From Pohlia nutans (taxonomy: Eukaryota; Streptophyta; Bryopsida; Bryales; Mniaceae), in contig CM040085.1 of assembly GCA_022496805.1 (NCBI GenBank), forward strand, positions 27,061,811 through 27,125,810: a DNA stretch of 64,000 bases, in the 5' to 3' direction. The notes beneath the pieces were generated by a model. That model was not told where the DNA came from and did not search any database. It saw only the letters and a list, made by a program, of their open reading frames with translations. Within the stretch, counting starts at the first letter, position 1. The number at the start of each line of letters is the position of its first letter. Below, piece by piece: positions 58,198-64,000 of the stretch. The translations under genes and the position numbers were made by a program.

Positions 58198-58883
58198 TTA
58201 ACCTCTAAACGACCTCACCCCTCTTCAGATTTGGAGAATTTCAAAGATATCTTACAAAGTGTAACTAAGAGGGATATTTTGAATTTGATATATGAATAGA
58301 AGTTGTACATTATGAACTTTTGATTCTATCCATACCGTTAGATCCAGGGATTTTTTTCGCACTGTAGAAGCGCTCCATGCATGCAGTGGAGGGTGGTCCC
58401 TCCGGATTTAGACCATTGTGACTGTGCCACGACATTGGAATCTGGCTCCAAGAAGCCAGAAAAAAAAACCCTGGTTAGATCTATGATTTTTGTCACCAAT
58501 ATTTTTGTATAAAATTTGAAACTTAAAATTGAGAATTCTTTTGTAATTTGATTACAAATAAGATATTGACAATTTGTACATGAATTTTTTTTTGATTGGT
58601 TGAAATGTAATACTCCAAGTGTAGTGATTTTTGGAGATTTTTTGGTTACTTAATTTTATGAGATGACTTTTTTAAGAGCACTTTTACATTGAAATCTTCG
58701 AAATTTTGGGTGAATCACTACAACATGAAATGAGGCATAAAAATTTCACAAATCACCCCCTTTCTAATCGAATCACCGGCGCAAAGCTACACTGCAAAAA
58801 GTCAATGACGGATGAGAAAACTGTGTTTGATTTTGTAGGCCTACATCGTCCACTTTCTGGACGGTTGGACGTTTAGGGGTTAA
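58198..58883. mobile_element. TTAA-type MITE, 686 bp, carrying a hAT MITE
   Basis: TTAACCTCTAAACGACC at the left and, inverted, TTAACCCCTAAACGTCC at the right (15 of 17). Its left TTAA (58198-58201) is also the right TTAA of the preceding element. The hAT MITE at 58345-58473 lies inside. Confidence 0.8.
58345..58473. mobile_element. hAT-type MITE with 8-bp TSD (copy 2)
   Basis: 129 bp, colinear with 21927-22056, ends CAGGGATTTTTTTCG and CAGAAAAAAAAACCCTG. Perfect 8-bp duplication GTTAGATC at 58337-58344 and 58474-58481. Confidence 0.92.
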
Positions 58884-60257
58884 AGTACCTTCTGCATCGG
58901 TTCTGTAGTCTGTACCGATAAAGTCTTACCATATACAGTAACTGATACCATATTGAATTAAAGCTTCAATTTTTATAACTGATGGGCGGCCAGTGATTCC
59001 GCTCCTGCACTAATTCCCATCGAATTGCTGACCCATAAGTAAGCTTCACGACAGAACATTGTTTTCACTCATCAGAGCTTGGGACAGCGTGAGGAGAGCG
59101 ATGGAGTGCTGAGATCGCTTTTCTTAGCCTTGAGCTCGGCGATTTGTGCTATTGCATCGTCGCCCTACTGCAAATTCCTGTCGATCTGATCGTTTTACAC
59201 TTGTGGTAACCGATCTCTTGCTTGGTCACCTCGGATGTAGCAGATTCTGCTTTCGTGTTAACCTTTTGCACATTGTGGCAGCATCACCTGCGCTCATGAA
59301 TGTTTCTTTGCATGACCATTGCTGATGTATCGTCGTGTGATTGTTATTTAGTGCATCTGTCCAATTTTTATGGTGAGCCCCAAGTAGGAAAAATGTTGCA
59401 GCCGGCACGTGATTGTGTGCTGCTGTGCTTTCGTTTTGTGTTTTAAGTGTGAATAAGAGTACTGACGTCACAGTAAGTCTTTTTGGGCCGGGGAATACGA
59501 CAAACAGGAGAGTCAGATTTGTTCATGGAATGAATCTGTTACACTGAAATATTTATGTGATGTATATATTGTTGTGGAGCCGATCACTAATCCATGCATA
59601 TCTGAATTACATGGATGAAGTCGTCAAGAAGTACATTTCATCTTTTGTATTAGACAGTGTTCTCTTAGTAACAATATTCTGAAGTGTTTAGTAACTTGAT
59701 ATTCATTGCTGCGTAGAGATTGCTGATCCAGACTCATTGTCGGTGCAGGCATGCTGTAATGTGTGTCTAACCTTGTTCAAGCTAGAACACCGTAGAACTT
59801 ATTTGTGAAGGTCGCCCTAATTTACTGGGTCTCGACAATTGACAGAATTTCGTGCTGTCCGAGCGTTTCAGATCTTTGAGTTCAACCAGCTGCTCTCAAG
59901 TTCGGAGGCATACGCCAGCCAGACTGCGTGATTTAATCGAGTGTATTGTTTACGAGTTGCAAACCGTAACGGCCTGTTAAAGGTACAAATCCTGCATCAA
60001 GTTATTTATAGCTGTAGATTTATATTTGATTCGCTCCTTCCATCTTCAGGGTGAGAACGTTTTGGAAGTTTGCAACGTGGCTGAGAGTTAGCTTTCACTT
60101 TCGGCTGATTAGGTGCGCCCATGCTGCAGCTGCTTTGGAATAATGTTAGGTTTTGCCATATTGTGGTATCTTCATACCAGGTTTAGTTCCAAGCGTGCTT
60201 TGACGCATTGTGCTACTACGTCAGGTAACCTTGCGTCTCTCACAGAGCGGGGGTACA
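58884..60257. other. Region upstream of the GH18 gene
   Basis: Less AT-rich than the repeats around it and probably contains the promoter and leader of the GH18 gene. No ORF or motif could be assigned. Confidence 0.4.
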
Positions 60258-61405
60258 ATGCCTTGGAAAAGATTGCCGAATGACCTGCGGAAAGAGATCC
60301 CTGGATATGCTTGGCCGGCTGCTCATGAAGATAATAAAGTTCGAAACGGTTTGTCATTTGAGCAAGCGCGTCGATTTGCCCTGAAGGATCCAAACATCAA
60401 CTGCTTTTACATTTGCCTCGAGCGGACGACCAACAAGTATCAGGAGAATGACGTGGTTTTCTTTGCTCTTGATTCTAACACTGTGAACGGGTTAGTTGAT
60501 ACAGTGCAAACTTCGGCGCATGGTAACTTATACGTGTAGCCTATTACGATCCCAACGATTCCAATGCATCATCGTTGGCCAAAGCGGGTTCTTACATCAC
60601 TAGCGATGGTAGCTCTGCAGTTGACGTAGTCTGTATTTTTGCAGCCAATCTCGTTCGGGTGATAGGTGGGGGTTTTACAGCATTGGCAGGTGACGTTGCA
60701 GCTGCCAAGAATCGTCATGATACGATTGCCGTCGCCAATGAGAAAGTTCTCCGTCTTCTGAAAACTGAGCAAACCATAGTGAATCTGAAAAATAAGGGTA
60801 TCACAGTGCTGTTGACACTCTTGAACCATCATCAGAACACTGGGTGGTCCGAGTTCGGTCCCAAAGAAAATGCTGACGCCAGCCAATTTGCCAGGCAGTT
60901 AAGGGACATTGTCAAGAAATATCACTTGGATGGCGTTGATATTGATGATGAATACTCCAGCAATCAGGACAATAGAATGGACAAATCCGTCGCTAATTCA
61001 CTGGCGATGCTTTCAGCAAAGCTCAACTATGAGTTTCAAGAGGAGAAATTGATCGTGTCCAAGTCATTGTTCAGGGACGCCCAGTACTTTGGTAAGAATT
61101 ATCCAGGTATAAAAGGGGACAAAGCTTTTCGGTTGGAGAACGAGTTGACCTACGGTTTTGAAATGTTATATTGGGAAGCTCCTGACAAATTTTTGCCAGA
61201 TTATGCTGGAAAAGGTATGTCAAAGAAAAAACTTTTGAAAGGATTCAAGGTTGAAGACCGTGTCGAGCAGCGGATCAATGACGTCAAATGGCTAAAAACA
61301 GAGGGCTACGCGGGGTTCATGGTCTTCAACTTTCAGAAGCAGGCGGCCCAGAGATTGATGGGTGACCTGGTCAATACCTGGCTTGGGGAAGGAAACTGGA
61401 ACTAA
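60258..61405 (+). CDS. GH18 endo-beta-N-acetylglucosaminidase (Endo-H type), disrupted frame
   Basis: Predicted to hydrolyse the GlcNAc-GlcNAc bond in N-glycans or related chitobiose linkages. The TIM-barrel part has the GH18 signature LDGVDIDDEY (60926-60955); D224 and E226 in the joined numbering correspond to the catalytic pair of Endo H. It also has SAVDVVCIFAANL, GITVLLTLLNHHQNTG and GYAGFMVFNF at the expected strands. The first part (60258-60522, MPWKRLPNDLRKEIP...) is unfamiliar to me. It is separated from the barrel by 17 nt, GTAACTTATACGTGTAG (60523-60539), which contains a stop. Leaving those bases out gives one 376-residue frame, and the barrel then starts AYYDPNDSNASSLAKAGSYI. The 17 nt look like a micro-intron but are far below the normal minimum, so a frameshifting insertion or sequence error is at least as likely. 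No signal peptide is visible. This GH18 type is best known from bacteria and fungi, hence possible horizontal transfer. Confidence 0.78.
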
Positions 61406-62829
61406 TTCCCAGAAGAACGTTGACACAAAGAATGTGGCAAGAGGCAGGAGACACGGAACCAACTCTAGCAGTATCGTCATGAGGTTCCAGCCGAAGGCCA
61501 GCAGGCCAACCGCCGTCCTGCGATCAAGAATGGCGGAACTAGGGGAGCAAATTAGGGATCATATGCATGTGCAGGTGATCATGGTAGGCGAGATGAGGAG
61601 AGGCCGGATACTGGGGAGATAAATGGTACATGCGATGTACTGCAAGTTGGTGGTGGTACAAGTGTTACAGTGTGCTGAGGCAGGACTTTGTATTTGTTTC
61701 CTGAAGAATGATGCAGTAATAGGAAATATCAGCCTGATCAGTGTTTTGAGCATAATCGTTTTGAATTTAATTAAAGCTTGCACGGTGTGTGTACTGAGAA
61801 TGAATTGGGAGACCCATTGTGCTCAAGACACATTGGTTTGACCCATTGTGCTCAAGACACCCATCAGTGTATGTGAGTTTTGAATTTGTTTATTTAATAT
61901 GACTCATAATGTACTGCCATCAGGCTTGAACTTGTTGGATCTACTCGGTCTGAATGATATGAAAAGAGTGAAATACTACCATCCAGTGCCTATCTAGATG
62001 TTCAGAAATGTGGATGTTTCGAAATTTACATGTCATGAAATCTATCATAGTATTTGTCTTGAACCGTCCAGTCATTGTCCACACCACCTTAATTTCTTCA
62101 TCGGTTCCAAGAAGTCGCTTGTGGCTCATGCATGAGCGACTAGAATTTCAAATACACCATGGTGTATTCTTCAAAGCAACCCCAGGAATCAATAATTGCA
62201 ACTTGCAAGTTGTGACTTGGTCAATGCCACGAATACAAATTTGACAAGCAACTAAAAAATGAGTCGCTTCTGGATAAGCGATGTGACAATGACTCGCTTA
62301 TTGATAAACGGCTCATAAATGAGTCATTTTCTGAGTTTTTTCCTCTCAAAAATCTGCTGATGAGCCCCTTCAAGGTTGTCAATTCACCACGGCCTTGATC
62401 TTCCAATGCTTTCATGCTGCAAATGTAAACAATACATCATTAATCAGTACCATATACTACTAAGCAATTAATATGTAAATTAGAATTTGGAAATGGGAAT
62501 ACTTCATTAGGAGTTTCAAATGTATTTAAGAACACATACCATATGAAAATTTATCAAGCTTTGCAAATTTGCAATCTGGGTCTAAACGAAGAATGTTTTT
62601 TTATTTTTTATTTATTTTAATATAAAGGTCCAAATTTCATGAATCTATTTGTAAAAGAATTCTCTTAAAAATTCAAGGCACTAAAGGATTAATAGTATCA
62701 TGATAATTTATTATTATTTTTAAATGTGTCCAAGTCATAAGTTTACATGTAATCTCATGATTTTGGAAGGGCTCTTGAATTTGTATCTCCTAAATTTGTT
62801 GCAACTAGCCAATTAATTCAAACCATATT
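61406..62829. other. 3' flank of the GH18 gene and repeats
   Basis: No gene. A 21-bp unit GACCCATTGTGCTCAAGACAC occurs twice (61811 and 61841). GAGTCGCTT/AAGCGA-type motifs recur at 62110-62330. An unpaired TTAA-type end (GGCACTAAAGGATTAA) is near 62678-62693. Confidence 0.45.
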
Positions 62830-63423
62830 TTAACCCCTAAAAGCCCGAGGGGTATTGGACAAAACATAGATGTGATATAATATGTGCCTTCCATATGTTT
62901 GATGAAATTTGGTTCAATTGACAAAATGTAGGGCATCATCTCTACAAATTATCCGTACGGTCAAACTTCCAAAAATAATTTTAGATGTTTTGTTAATGAA
63001 TTTAACATCATTAACCTTTGAAAATTTGTATAAATTATAATTTTTACTTTTAGAGTTTAATATTTAGCATGATTGGTTATAGTTGGTTTATCTATCGTAA
63101 ACTTCAAAAAAGCAAAAGAAATGATGGAGGGAACATCATTACTTTCTCCAAATAGCAAAAGAAATAATGGAGGGAACATCATTACTTTCCCCAAATAGCA
63201 AATTTTATAACACTTAGACAATGTTGAGGTGATCCACTTTGAAAAATTCTCCCGGGTAAAGTTTAACTCGGATTGACATAATTCAAATTGCGTTGGAAAG
63301 TAGACTTGATGTAGTATTTTAAAATATTTAATGTTTTTTCAAAAACATTTTTGTAATATTTTGGGCAACCCGTTAGATTCCGGTAGCGACTAAAAAATGG
63401 TCGTTTGAGCGTTTAGGGGTTAA
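62830..63423. mobile_element. TTAA-type element, 594 bp
   Basis: TTAACCCCTAAAAGCCCGAG at the left and GCGTTTAGGGGTTAA at the right. It contains a 46-bp tandem duplication (AAAAGAAATGATGGAGGGAA..., 63113-63200). Its centre is related to 51400-51600 inside the CACTA element. Confidence 0.75.
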
Positions 63424-63689
63424 CACTTCACACTTCACAAAACTCACACACAACACTATTTATTCAAATTTGCGTGGTCCACACTATTTCAAGATTCTAC
63501 ATTAATTTAGAACACTATCTATGAGATTTATAGATTTCAGGGACATCGTCTTTGATGTTTACAAATTTCAGTAAATTACCTGTGGTAAGTGCAAAATATT
63601 TCATGTTCCACACTAATTAGAATAAACAGTGAACCGGTAGTAAGTCTAAGTCCTGAAAGATGAATGAAATACAAATGGTCAAGACTCAA

Positions 63690-63787
63690 GAGTTGGTTCA
63701 CCATACCAGAAATGGCAGAGTATGCCTCCCTTATGGCCCAGTGTTGAAGGCCTATGATGGTTGTCATCCATCCATGACCTACAACAT
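63690..63787 (-). CDS. Possible exon of a gene beyond the right edge
   Basis: An acceptor-like TTGTAG|GTCATGG and a donor-like TTTCTG|GTATGG on the minus strand frame a short open stretch (GHGWMTTIIGLQHWAIREAY). The flanking sequence is intron-like. I do not recognise the peptide, and the call rests on splice-like motifs only. Confidence 0.2.
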
Positions 63788-64000
63788 GTAAAAGAATTAG
63801 GTTGAACATAAAATGTTTAGCAATTACCAGACTTTTGCATGAAAACCATGGCAAAAAATGGTTGCAACAGAAAAGAAAAAGAAAAAATTGAAAATCATGA
63901 TAAAGAAACAATCAAATTACTATATCTCCTAAACTTTTGAATAAGACCACGAATAAGAGTTATATTGCTACTGTAACTGCTGTACAAGCTATTTGACTTC

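Larger units (their letters stand above)
56242..58201. mobile_element. Long TTAA-type element, 1.96 kb, with nested copy
   Basis: Left TTAACCCTTAAACGTCG; right, inverted, TTAACCCCTACACGTCG (15 of 17). It would be the largest member here, and it contains the family E element 57277-57828 plus a tRNA-like stretch near 56940-57030. No transposase ORF is present. The pairing rests on 17 bases and is therefore less secure. Confidence 0.5.

Noticed and set aside
63576..63911. 111-codon minus-strand frame at the right edge
   Set aside because: Most of it is intron-like hydrophobic translation of T-rich DNA; only the 63690-63787 part is kept, as a weak exon candidate.

Overview
This is a nuclear segment of a streptophyte (plant-lineage) genome. 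It has short GT-AG introns, a plant-type DUF1221/TKL kinase, a plant-type eIF3b, a P-class PPR protein with a putative organelle presequence, telo-box motifs near gene starts, and AT-rich intergenic DNA packed with short inverted-repeat transposons. The DUF1221 kinase and an Endo-H-type GH18 enzyme (flowering plants use GH85 for this activity) fit a seed-free plant such as a moss, liverwort or lycophyte better than an angiosperm. That placement is inference; I cannot name the species.

Layout. 0.1-1.9 kb: a minus-strand kinase gene running off the left edge and frameshifted by a 5-bp tandem duplication. 1.9-7.5 kb: non-coding DNA with TTAA-bounded MITEs and one doubtful two-exon small gene. 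7.5-20.7 kb: transposon territory, with a 1.4-kb foldback element, several MITEs, a long-TIR element and a decayed hAT transposase that carries a nested insertion. 21.5-36.4 kb: the gene island, with three minus-strand genes that can be read completely: eIF3b (10 exons), 2-hydroxyacyl-CoA lyase (3 exons) and a PPR protein (2 exons). 36.4-60 kb: no host gene found; MITEs of at least six types, a second foldback element with an internal 482-bp duplication, tandem repeats and a 2.4-kb CACTA element. 60.3-61.4 kb: a plus-strand GH18 endo-beta-N-acetylglucosaminidase-like gene. 61.4-64 kb: mostly repeats.

The host genes do not form a pathway: they are translation initiation (eIF3b), peroxisomal/cytosolic acyl- or oxalyl-CoA cleavage (HACL/OXC), organelle RNA metabolism (PPR), signalling (kinase) and N-glycan or cell-wall glycan hydrolysis (GH18).

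The most striking feature is a large, diverse set of elements beginning TTAACCCCTAAA and ending TTTAGGGGTTAA. There are about twenty ends in 64 kb, present inside introns, nested in one another and butted together on a shared TTAA. The TTAA target and CCC...GGG ends are the hallmark of piggyBac-like transposons, which are not a usual component of plant genomes. The two foldback elements, built from oligopyrimidine arms around a GC-rich palindromic core, are the second unusual class. All exon boundaries were derived by hand from splice motifs, reading-frame phase and protein-family continuity.
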